From: Demequina flava
GTDB taxonomy: Bacteria; Actinomycetota; Actinomycetes; Actinomycetales; Demequinaceae
Direction: 5' to 3'
Assembly (NCBI RefSeq): GCF_000975035.1
Contig: NZ_BBRA01000001.1
Coordinates: forward strand, 1,528,838-1,592,837
Length of the DNA: 64,000 nt
The notes under the pieces were generated by a model, which worked only from the letters and a program-made list of their open reading frames with translations, searched no databases and had not been told where the DNA came from. Shown in pieces: positions 55,223-62,929 of the stretch; position 1 is the stretch's first letter, and each line of letters starts with the position of its first letter. The translations under genes and the position numbers were made by a program.

Positions 55223-56239
55223 GTGGCGACTCTGAGTGATATCGCGCGCCTAGCAGGGGTCTCGGTGTCTGCGGTGTCCCGGGTGCTGAGTGACGCGGAA
55301 GGCACACGAGTGAGCGCCGATACACGGGCGCGTATTCACCAGATCGCCGACGATTTGGGGTACCGACCCAACTTCGCCGCACGCGCACTGAAGTTCCAAC
55401 GCACCTCTGTTCTCGCTTGTATCGTGCCCGATCTCACGAACGCGATGTTTACCGAACTCCTACGAGGAATCGAGTCTGCGGCTAGCGCGCACGGCTTCAC
55501 CGTTTTACTCTCTCGCGCGGAGGCTATCCCCGAACTGGACGCGACGCTCGCGACGCTACTGGGCGAAGGTCGAGTCGACGGAGTGATAGTGCAGACCCCT
55601 GACTCCGTTGATCCCGCTTCGCTCAGCGCCCTGTCCGACGAGAAACTGCCGGTCGTGTTCGTCAACACTGTGCACCCGCAGCACGTGGGGTCCGTCATCT
55701 TGGAGGACGCTCAAGCATCCGCCGCCGCAACCCGGCATCTGATAGGCCTAGGGCACTCCCGTATCGGCTTCATTGGGGGGCTTCCTGCGGCCGGATCAGC
55801 TCGTCGCAGGCTGGCTGGATTCAAGGAAGAAATGGTCGAGGCGGGCCTGCCCACAGATGCTTCAACTATCACGGACCTTGGCTATCGGTACGTTGACGGG
55901 GCGCGCGCCCTAACTGAAGTCATGGCCGTTTCTGAGCCTCCTACAGGTGTTGTGGTCGCAAACGTCAACGCCGCCATGGGACTGCTCGTCGAGGCACGAC
56001 GCGTGGGCGTTCGTGTGCCCACGCAATTGTCAGTGGCATGTATTCACGATTCGTGGACGGCCGAAACCACGTGGCCGCCCCTCACCACGGTGCGAATGCC
56101 GTTGTTTGAAATGGGGACTGCTGCCGTGGCAAGCGTCTTGGAGCGTATTCAGAACGGCACGAGCCGCGACTACGTGGTGGACTCACCTGTGCCTCAGCTT
56201 GTTGCGCGAGAGTCGTCGGCGGCTCCCGGGCCTCGTTAG
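55223..56239 (+). CDS. LacI-family regulator
   Basis: 338 residues from GTG 55223. TLSDIARLAGVSVSAVSRVLSD is the LacI helix-turn-helix and hinge start; the rest is a periplasmic-binding-protein-type sensor domain. The last gene of the first fucose operon, so it probably controls it in response to L-fucose or a pathway intermediate. It keeps the hinge helix region ARALKFQRTSVLACIVPDL. Confidence 0.9.
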   Translation: MATLSDIARLAGVSVSAVSRVLSDAEGTRVSADTRARIHQIADDLGYRPNFAARALKFQRTSVLACIVPDLTNAMFTELLRGIESAASAHGFTVLLSRAEAIPELDATLATLLGEGRVDGVIVQTPDSVDPASLSALSDEKLPVVFVNTVHPQHVGSVILEDAQASAAATRHLIGLGHSRIGFIGGLPAAGSARRRLAGFKEEMVEAGLPTDASTITDLGYRYVDGARALTEVMAVSEPPTGVVVANVNAAMGLLVEARRVGVRVPTQLSVACIHDSWTAETTWPPLTTVRMPLFEMGTAAVASVLERIQNGTSRDYVVDSPVPQLVARESSAAPGPR

Positions 56240-56365
56240 GCACCGGACACAGTTCGTTGGGGCCGGCTTGCGTATGAGCGCAGTCATGGGGCCGGAGCCC
56301 GCTGGGAGGTGGCCAGACTTAACCGCGAGGTGACGTGCCAGAGACTGCGGTCGACGCCGTGACCG

Positions 56366-57001
56366 TTAGTCGACGGGAGGCATGACGGGGTCACGCTCGA
56401 AGTTGCTGAGGCCGTTCCATGCGAGGTTGACCATGTGAGCGGCGACTTCGTCCTTGCTGGGCTCGCGTACTTCTGCCCAGTGCTGGCCAGCGAGGGCCAC
56501 CATTCCGACGAGCATCTGCGAATAGATCGGCGCGGTGTCTGGGTGGAGCCCGCGCTTGGAGAACTGGTGCGCGAGGAGGTGCTCGACCTGGTTCGCGACA
56601 TCGCCAATGAGCGATGAGAAGGTTCCAGATGCCTGGGCGACGGGGGAGTCGCGCACCAGAATCCGGAATCCGTCGGGAGAAGACTCGATGTAGTCGAGGA
56701 GCGCGCGCGTGGCACGTTCGACTAGTTGGCGCGGGTGGCCTCGCTCGGCCAGCGACCCGGTGAGTGCGCCGAGCAGGGCCTCGACTTCGCGGTCAACGAC
56801 GACCGCGTAGAGACCTTCCTTGCCGCCGAAGTGTTCGTACACGACCGGCTTCGACACGTCCGCGCGGCTCGCGATCTCCTCGACTGAGGTACCCTCGAAC
56901 CCGCGCTCAGCGAAGAGTCCGCGACCGACTAGGAGCAGTTGCTCACGGCGGTCGCGAGCGGTCATGCGGGCGCGCGGAGTCTTGCGGGGTTCGACGGTCA
57001 C
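56366..57001 (-). CDS. TetR-family regulator
   Basis: 211 residues. LLLVGRGLFAERGFEGTSVEEIASRADVSKPVVYEHFGGKEGLY is a textbook TetR DNA-binding domain. The C-terminal domain is of a common actinobacterial type of unknown ligand. It is unrelated by position to the fucose genes on either side and converges with the LacI gene. Its start is about 60 bases from tRNA-Gln. Confidence 0.88.
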   Translation of the reverse strand: MTVEPRKTPRARMTARDRREQLLLVGRGLFAERGFEGTSVEEIASRADVSKPVVYEHFGGKEGLYAVVVDREVEALLGALTGSLAERGHPRQLVERATRALLDYIESSPDGFRILVRDSPVAQASGTFSSLIGDVANQVEHLLAHQFSKRGLHPDTAPIYSQMLVGMVALAGQHWAEVREPSKDEVAAHMVNLAWNGLSNFERDPVMPPVD

Positions 57002-57061
57002 GTACCTAGTGTGCCGCGAATCCTGGCAGACTGGTCACTTGACTGCCCGGAAGTGACGCAT

Positions 57062-57133
57062 TCCGCCCTGGTGTAACGGCAGCACGCAGGCCTTTGGAGC
57101 CTTGCAGTACAGGTTCGAATCCTGTGGGCGGAG
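57062..57133 (+). tRNA. tRNA-Gln (anticodon TTG)
   Basis: Acceptor TCCGCCC pairs with GGGCGGA, anticodon stem CAGGC/GCCTT with loop CTTTGGA (TTG at 57094-57096), T-arm ACAGG-TTCGAAT-CCTGT, discriminator G57133. CCA is encoded at 57134-57136. The outermost anticodon-stem pair is a C-T mismatch, slightly irregular. It reads CAA. Confidence 0.9.
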
Positions 57134-57289
57134 CCACCTGGAGATGGCCGTCTCCCGTCACGTCAAACGTCGCGCCCGGCGTCAGGCGCCTTCGCGCGGC
57201 CATGTGGCCGTGGTCACCCAACTAGTGAAGTCTCCCTCGACTCTGGTGTGATGCCGGGGCCACTGCGACCATCGATGCGCGCTCGAGCC

Positions 57290-57325
57290 GTTCCAACTAA
57301 CGGACCACTGTTCCATCTAGCGGAA
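57290..57325 (+). promoter_or_regulatory. Tandem operator-like boxes before the FAH/SDR/lldD operon
   Basis: GTTCCAACTAACGGA (57290-57304) and GTTCCATCTAGCGGAA (57310-57325) start exactly 20 bp apart, two helical turns. Each has TTCC...GGA(A) arms around seven bases. Followed by CACTATGAG, a possible -10. Best candidate binding site for the IclR regulator at the end of this operon. Confidence 0.6.
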
Positions 57326-57387
57326 TCTCGTGGCACACTATGAGAAGTTCGTGTCAACGCAGATCGACAGAAATGGGAGACGGCGCA

Positions 57388-58236
57388 ATGAGGTTCGCAC
57401 GCTTTGGTGATGTAGGCGGAGAAGTCCCGGCAGTAGTCGTAGGTGACGAGGTGTTTGATATCTCGGGCTTGACGTCCGACATCGATGGAGAATTCCTCGT
57501 TCGCGATGGGTTTGCAACAGTTGCCGCTGCGGTCGCAGCAGGCTCGCTCTCGGCACTGGACGTCAGCGCCAGCCGCATTGGATCTCCGATCGCACGGCCC
57601 GGAAAGATCGTGTGCATTGGTCTGAACTACAGCGATCACGCGGCCGAGACCGGCGCAGCGCTCCCGCAAGAGCCCGTGGTGTTCATGAAGGACCCGTCCA
57701 CGATGGTGGGGCCCTTCGACGAGGTCCTCATTCCTCGCAAGTCTGTCAAGACCGACTGGGAAGTCGAATTGGGTGTCGTCATTGGTCGAACCGCGCGCTA
57801 CATCGGAGACGATGAGGACCCGCTGTCCTATGTCGCTGGATACGCGGTTTCACACGATGTCTCTGAGCGCGAGTTCCAGCTCGAGCGCGGCGGCCAGTGG
57901 GACAAGGGCAAGAGCTGCGAGACGTTCAACCCATTCGGCCCCTACCTGGTGACTCCGGATGAGGTTCCTGACCCGCAGAGGCTGGGTCTGCGTCTTGCCG
58001 TCAACGGGCAGCAGCACCAGAATGGCTCGACCTCCAACATGATCTTCGACGTGTCGACTGTGGTGCGCTACCTCAGCCAGTTCATGGTTCTTCACCCAGG
58101 GGACGTGATCAACACAGGCACACCTGCCGGTGTCGCGCTCGGTATCGAGGGCAACCCCTACCTGCGTGACGGGGACGTCGTCGAGCTTGAGATCGACGGA
58201 CTGGGCAGTGCTCGTCAGACGATGAAGCAGGCGTGA
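57388..58236 (+). CDS. Fumarylacetoacetate hydrolase family protein, probable 2,4-diketo-3-deoxy-L-fuconate hydrolase
   Basis: 282 residues from ATG 57388 with GGGAGA upstream. FAH fold: CIGLNYSDHAAETG, EPVVFMKDPSTMVGP, WEVELGVVIGRTARY (metal ligands Glu, Glu, and a following Asp in SHDVSERE), and NTGTPAGVALG. In the Xanthomonas-type L-fucose pathway a FAH enzyme splits the diketo acid into pyruvate and L-lactate. The next genes encode the preceding oxidation and the L-lactate oxidation, which supports this role. Confidence 0.87.
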   Translation: MRFARFGDVGGEVPAVVVGDEVFDISGLTSDIDGEFLVRDGFATVAAAVAAGSLSALDVSASRIGSPIARPGKIVCIGLNYSDHAAETGAALPQEPVVFMKDPSTMVGPFDEVLIPRKSVKTDWEVELGVVIGRTARYIGDDEDPLSYVAGYAVSHDVSEREFQLERGGQWDKGKSCETFNPFGPYLVTPDEVPDPQRLGLRLAVNGQQHQNGSTSNMIFDVSTVVRYLSQFMVLHPGDVINTGTPAGVALGIEGNPYLRDGDVVELEIDGLGSARQTMKQA

Positions 58237-58238
58237 CC

Positions 58239-58994
58239 ATGTCAAGCGAATTTGAAGGTCTTGTTGCCGTCGTCACCGGCGGCGCGTCGGGGATCGGGCT
58301 CGCCACGGCACATGAACTCGCGAGCCGCGGAGCGTCTATCGCTGTTCTGGATGTGAATCCGGCCGTCGATGAACCGTGGCTCGCGGTCGAGGCAGACGTG
58401 ACCGACACCGAGTCAGTCACGGCAGCGATCGAAACAGTCGCGAACGAGCTCGGCGGCGTAGACATTCTCATCAACAACGCAGGCATCGGTGCTGTGGGAT
58501 CCGTCGAAGGGCTCGACGATGCCCAGTGGGCGCGTGTGTTTGACGTGAATGTCACTGGAATGGCACGGGTGACATCGGCTGCGCTGCCGTGGTTGCGCCA
58601 GTCGTCACATGCTGCAGTCGTCAACACCTGCTCGATCGCGGCGATGAATGGGCTTCCCGATCGCGCTCTCTACAGCGCGTCTAAGGGAGCGGTCATGTCG
58701 CTGACCCTGGCGATGGCGACCGATCACGTGCGCGAAGGTATCCGGGTGAACTGTGTCAGCCCAGGCACCGTGTCGACTCCGTGGATTGGTCGGCTTCTTG
58801 AGCAGGCTGACGACCCTGTTGCCGAACGCGCGGCACTCGATGCTCGCCAGGCGACGGGCAAGATGGTCGAGCCCGAAGAGGTCGCGCGTGCGATCGCGTA
58901 TCTCGCGAGCCCGCTGTCGGTTTCGACCGCCGGAACCATCTTGGATGTCGACGGCGGCGTCACGCGCCTGCGCATGCGCCCCGCGAAGGACTGA
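58239..58994 (+). CDS. SDR oxidoreductase, probable 2-keto-3-deoxy-L-fuconate dehydrogenase
   Basis: 251 residues from ATG 58239; GTG 58233 overlapping the FAH stop is an alternative. NAD loop TGGASGIG, NNAG, catalytic Ser then YSASKGAV (Tyr, Lys). Expected to oxidise 2-keto-3-deoxy-L-fuconate to the 2,4-diketo acid used by the FAH enzyme just upstream. It resembles other SDR enzymes, so the substrate rests on context. Confidence 0.85.
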   Translation: MSSEFEGLVAVVTGGASGIGLATAHELASRGASIAVLDVNPAVDEPWLAVEADVTDTESVTAAIETVANELGGVDILINNAGIGAVGSVEGLDDAQWARVFDVNVTGMARVTSAALPWLRQSSHAAVVNTCSIAAMNGLPDRALYSASKGAVMSLTLAMATDHVREGIRVNCVSPGTVSTPWIGRLLEQADDPVAERAALDARQATGKMVEPEEVARAIAYLASPLSVSTAGTILDVDGGVTRLRMRPAKD

Positions 58995-59003
58995 GGAGCT
59001 CTC

Positions 59004-60242
59004 ATGAGGTTGGAGCGTCGTGTGCCGCGGCCGGCGGATCTTGCGCCGTTGATGAGTTTTAAGAAGTTTGAGCGTGACGGTCGTGCGCGTCGTCTTGCGA
59101 AGGCTCACACCATCGGTGACCTACGTTCGATTGCGAAACGTCGCACTCCGCAGGGAGCGTTCGACTACACCGATGGCGCTGCCGAGGCGGAACTGTCGTT
59201 GGCGCGGGCGCGTCAGGCGTTCTTGGATATCGAGTTCCATCCCGCGATCCTGCGCGACGTGTCTGCCGTGGATACGTCTGTGGAGATTGCTGGTGGGTCC
59301 TCCGCGCTTCCGTTTGCGATCGCACCGACTGGGTTTACCCGCATGATGCACTCCGAAGGCGAACGCGCGGGTGCGTCCGCGGCACGCAGCGCGGGGATTC
59401 CGTTCTCGCTATCCACCGTCGGCACCACGTCTCCTGAGGGTGTGGCGGAGATGAGTCCTGATGGTCGCAACTGGTTCCAGCTGTATATGCAAAAAGACCG
59501 CGACAAGTCCATGGACCTCGTCAACCGCGCAGCCCAATCAGGCTTCGACACGCTTCTGGTGACTGTGGATGTTCCCGTTGCTGGGGCACGCTTGCGCGAC
59601 TCCTACAACGGCTTCACGATCCCTCCCCAGCTCACTCCTAAGACGGTGCTGAATGCGATTCCGCGCCCGGAGTGGTGGATCAACTTCCTCACCACCGAAC
59701 CGTTGACGTTCGCATCGCTGTCGGAGTGGGACGGCACCATCGGGGAACTCCTGGACGCACTGTTCGACCCGACCATCACGTTCGAGGACCTGGAGTGGAT
59801 TCGCGATCAGTGGCCCGGGCAGGTGTTCGTCAAGGGCATCCAGACCGTCGCCGACGCTCGCAAAGTCACCGATCTAGGCGTGGACGGGATCGTGCTGTCC
59901 AACCACGGCGGACGCCAACTGGACCGTGCCCCCATCCCCTTCCACCTGCTCCCAGAGGTGCGCAAGGACCTGGGACCGGACGCGCAGATCATTGTGGACA
60001 CCGGCATCATGTCCGGAGCCGACATCGTCGCGGCCCTGGCCATGGGTGCCGACTTCACCATGATCGGCCGCGCCTACCTGTATGGACTCATGGCAGGAGG
60101 ACGCGAAGGAGTCGACCGCACCATCGCGATCCTGCGCCAAGAAATCGTGCGCACCATGAAACTCCTCGGCGTCGCCTCAATCAACGAACTCAACCCCGAC
60201 CACGTCACCCAACTCCAACGCCTTACCCCACGGGGTCGCTAA
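59004..60242 (+). CDS. lldD: FMN-dependent L-lactate dehydrogenase
   Basis: 412 residues. FMN alpha-hydroxy acid dehydrogenase: [44 protein letters not shown], and the catalytic His in [11 protein letters not shown]. It oxidises L-lactate to pyruvate at the membrane via quinones. In this operon it consumes the L-lactate released from fucose. GAGGAG precedes the ATG. It may also use external L-lactate. Confidence 0.9.
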   Translation: MRLERRVPRPADLAPLMSFKKFERDGRARRLAKAHTIGDLRSIAKRRTPQGAFDYTDGAAEAELSLARARQAFLDIEFHPAILRDVSAVDTSVEIAGGSSALPFAIAPTGFTRMMHSEGERAGASAARSAGIPFSLSTVGTTSPEGVAEMSPDGRNWFQLYMQKDRDKSMDLVNRAAQSGFDTLLVTVDVPVAGARLRDSYNGFTIPPQLTPKTVLNAIPRPEWWINFLTTEPLTFASLSEWDGTIGELLDALFDPTITFEDLEWIRDQWPGQVFVKGIQTVADARKVTDLGVDGIVLSNHGGRQLDRAPIPFHLLPEVRKDLGPDAQIIVDTGIMSGADIVAALAMGADFTMIGRAYLYGLMAGGREGVDRTIAILRQEIVRTMKLLGVASINELNPDHVTQLQRLTPRGR

Positions 60243-60243
60243 C

Positions 60244-61008
60244 ATGATCGACAGCTCAGGCGGGGCACCCATGAGCGCGGCCGAGAAGACCCTGGTCGTT
60301 CTCGAGGCTGCGGTCGGGGCTTCCCGATTCTCTGCGATTGTGGAAGCGACTGAACTTCCGAAGGCGACCGTGCATCGGCTCCTCGGAGAGTTGATTGAAC
60401 GGGGATTCTTGGTCGCGACTGCTGCGGGCCCGTACCTCCCAGGCCCCACCTTCCTTAACTTGGCAGGCAGGGCCCTCGAGCGAGTAGACATCTCGGCTCT
60501 CGCGACCGCACATATTGACGAATTAGCGGAGGCGACGGGCTGTGCCGTTCACCTGGGAGTCCTGAGCGGCGACGAGGTGATCTACATCGCCCGGCGCGAC
60601 TCTGACAAGCCGTACCGCATGCCCTCGCGCGTGGGCTCCGCGATGCCGCTGCACACCACAGCCATCGGTAAGGCCCTGCTCACCGACTACGACGACATTG
60701 CGCTCCGTGCTTATGCGGAACGTTGCCGCCTCACGCCCCGGACGCCGGTCACAATTACCACCCTCGATGCGCTCGCTCGTGAACTTCGCACGTCTCGTGA
60801 GCGGGGGTTCACCACGGAGCGCGAGGAAAACGTCCCCGGAGTGACCTGCCTCGCAGCACCGATTCGTGATCACACAGGCGCCGTCAACTATGCGATCTCG
60901 CTCTCGACGCTTGCGATCGAGCACAGTCCCGAAGCGCTCGATGAGCTTGCGCCTCACGTCAAGCGAGCAGCGGAGAAGATTTCCGTCGAGTTGGGAAGCC
61001 GCCCCTGA
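60244..61008 (+). CDS. IclR-family regulator
   Basis: 254 residues from ATG 60244; ATG 60271 is a plausible shorter start. N-terminal winged helix (ATELPKATVHRLLGELIERGFL) and the IclR effector domain (MPLHTTAIGKALLTDY, FTTEREENVPGVTCLAAPI). Directly after lldD, so it is the operon's own regulator, likely binding the boxes at 57290-57325. The effector may be a ketodeoxy acid or lactate. Confidence 0.9.
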   Translation: MIDSSGGAPMSAAEKTLVVLEAAVGASRFSAIVEATELPKATVHRLLGELIERGFLVATAAGPYLPGPTFLNLAGRALERVDISALATAHIDELAEATGCAVHLGVLSGDEVIYIARRDSDKPYRMPSRVGSAMPLHTTAIGKALLTDYDDIALRAYAERCRLTPRTPVTITTLDALARELRTSRERGFTTEREENVPGVTCLAAPIRDHTGAVNYAISLSTLAIEHSPEALDELAPHVKRAAEKISVELGSRP

Positions 61009-61104
61009 GCACGACGGCGCGCGATGTAGCGCACGCGATATGACGGGTGCCGGTGAGCACACAACAGCACTGGTTGCCGGGGCTGAATGCGGAGGAAGTG
61101 TGAG

Positions 61105-62052
61105 ATGAAAAGTCGTGAACTTGGCACGACGGGGATCCGCGTGCCTGAACTCAGCTTGGGCGCCGCTCCCTTCGGTGACGTCTATGGCGACACCACGCCT
61201 GAGCAACTCGATGACGCTATGGCGGCAGCCCTCACTGCGGGCATGAACCTGATCGACACGTCGCCCTACTACGGTGATACTCGCTCCGAATCGGCGCTGG
61301 GCCGCTGTCTTCGAGGCGTAGCCCGCGAGGACTACGTTCTCGCCACCAAATGCGGTCGGCAAGCAGCGGGATGGGATTTCTCTGAAGACGCGATCCGCCG
61401 CTCGATTGATGCTTCCCTGGAGCGACTCGGTACCGATCGCCTCGACATCGTCCAGTGTCACGACATCGAAGAAGGCGACATCCGCCAGGTTCGCGACGAG
61501 GCGATTCCTGTACTGAGAGACCTCCAGGAGCAGGGTGTGATTGGTGCCTTCGGCGTCACGGGTTACACGCTTGATCTCCTTGAGCAGGTTGCGGTCGAGG
61601 AGCAGGTCGGTTCAGTGATGGCGTACTGCACCTATACATTGCAGGACCGCCGCCTGCTCGACGTGGCTGGGCGGCTACGGGAGCGGGGCATCGGTGTCTT
61701 CAATGCTTCGCCACTACACATGGGCATTCTGACGGAAAAGGGTGCTCCGGAGTGGAACCCCGCCCACGTAGGCGCTCGTGAAGCCTCCCGCCGTGTGGTG
61801 GAACTGTGTCGAGAGGCGGGAACGCGGATCGAGACCGTGGCGTTGCAGTTCGCGCTGGATGTCGCTGAGGACGCAGGTATTTCCACAACTGTGGTGGGGA
61901 CGGCCAGCGCCGCGAACGTCGATCGCAATGTCGCTGTCGTGGGTTCTGTAGCGGACCGCGCGCTGCTTGAAGCGATTCGCGAAGCGTTCGGTTCCTGGCT
62001 GAACGTCGGCTGGGATGTGCCTGCAACCCAGGTGTCGGGCTCGCGCCCGTAG
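61105..62052 (+). CDS. Aldo/keto reductase, sugar dehydrogenase type
   Basis: 315 residues from ATG 61105, with GGAGGA about 10 bases upstream. MKSRELGTTGIRVPELSLGAAPFG, Asp and Tyr in LIDTSPYYGDTRSE, Lys in ATKCGR, His in VQCHDIE. Most like L-galactose/L-fucose 1-dehydrogenases. A second aldose dehydrogenase in the region suggests a wider substrate range (L-galactose, D-arabinose or L-fucose). It ends 12 bases before the GGCCGATGC hairpin. Confidence 0.86.
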   Translation: MKSRELGTTGIRVPELSLGAAPFGDVYGDTTPEQLDDAMAAALTAGMNLIDTSPYYGDTRSESALGRCLRGVAREDYVLATKCGRQAAGWDFSEDAIRRSIDASLERLGTDRLDIVQCHDIEEGDIRQVRDEAIPVLRDLQEQGVIGAFGVTGYTLDLLEQVAVEEQVGSVMAYCTYTLQDRRLLDVAGRLRERGIGVFNASPLHMGILTEKGAPEWNPAHVGAREASRRVVELCREAGTRIETVALQFALDVAEDAGISTTVVGTASAANVDRNVAVVGSVADRALLEAIREAFGSWLNVGWDVPATQVSGSRP

Positions 62053-62064
62053 CGCGTAGGGGAG

Positions 62065-62095
62065 GGCCGATGCTGGGGTTACCCGAGCATCGGCC
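62065..62095. terminator. Bidirectional terminator from an inverted GGCCGATGC pair
   Basis: GGCCGATGCT-G-GGG-TTA-CCC-G-AGCATCGGCC: ten paired bases, one G-G mismatch, three more pairs and a TTA loop. It lies between the convergent aldo/keto reductase and GntR genes. Same design as 10803-10850, including the position of the mismatch. No clear T tract on either side. Confidence 0.82.
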
Positions 62096-62131
62096 AAAGA
62101 CGAGACCTTGTGAAGGCCCGCGAAAACCTGA

Positions 62132-62878
62132 CTAAGCGTCGTTGATGGGGCGCCGGCGAGCCCAGGAGACCTCAATGTGAGTGCGCATAGCTTGGCCAGC
62201 TGCCTGCGCGTCGCGCGCGACGACCGCGTCGTACACCGCGCGGTGCTCCGCGATGGTGTGGTGGTGAGCGAACAGCGTCTGATTCCGCTTGAATCGGTCC
62301 GAGTTCATCGCGCCCTCCATGAGTGCACGCGTGACGTTTTCTGCGAGGAAGTTGCCCGAGCGGTGCATGATGAAACGGTGGAATGCGCGGTCGGCCTCGC
62401 CGAAGGCTTCCACGTCACCGCGGGTGTCCTCCATCGCCTTGAGGTGTGCCGCCAGCGCTTCCACGTCCTCGTCGGTAGCCTGCGCCGCCATCGATGCGGA
62501 CATCATGGACTCGGTGGCCGCGCGAAGCTCGGAGAAGTTGTCGAGGATGCCGGTCGCCGTGTCGTGTTCGATCAGCACGTCAAGGACGATGGGGTCCAGG
62601 ACGTTCCACGCCGTACGTTCGCGGATCTCTGTTCCGCGGCCCTGGACCGCGCGCAGGAGGCCCTTCTCCTCGAGACGCTTGACGGACTCGCGAACGACCG
62701 TGCGCGAGACGCCAAAGTGATCTGTGAGGTACTGCTCAGGCGGCAGGCTCTCGCCGGGTTGCATCTGGCCGGACACGATGGTCGCGACGATCTCACGCAC
62801 CACAGCAGTGCCGAGCCGGTCCGTCCTGCGGCGCGGCGGCGTAGCCGGGGGAGTCGACTGCGAATCAAGCGATGTCAT
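62132..62878 (-). CDS. GntR-family regulator, FadR/FCD subfamily
   Basis: 248 residues. Winged helix (GESLPPEQYLTDHFGVSRTVVRESVKRLEEKGLL) and an all-helical FCD domain with metal-type His residues (FHRFIMHRSG, ...EHRAVYDAV). FCD regulators of enolase-superfamily genes usually sense sugar acids. It lies directly downstream of the dehydratase gene at 62924, which it probably controls. Confidence 0.9.
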   Translation of the reverse strand: MTSLDSQSTPPATPPRRRTDRLGTAVVREIVATIVSGQMQPGESLPPEQYLTDHFGVSRTVVRESVKRLEEKGLLRAVQGRGTEIRERTAWNVLDPIVLDVLIEHDTATGILDNFSELRAATESMMSASMAAQATDEDVEALAAHLKAMEDTRGDVEAFGEADRAFHRFIMHRSGNFLAENVTRALMEGAMNSDRFKRNQTLFAHHHTIAEHRAVYDAVVARDAQAAGQAMRTHIEVSWARRRPINDA

Positions 62879-62913
62879 CGTTGAACCTTTTCACACCTGG
62901 GGATACCTGGGAA

Positions 62914-62929
62914 CTGTATCGGACTACAG
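62914..62929 (+). promoter_or_regulatory. Palindrome before the FCD regulator gene
   Basis: CTGTA-TCGGAC-TACAG, perfect 5-bp arms around six bases, straddling the stop codon of the dehydratase and 36 bases before the regulator start. Size and spacing suit a FadR/FCD-type operator; possible autoregulation. Confidence 0.35.
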
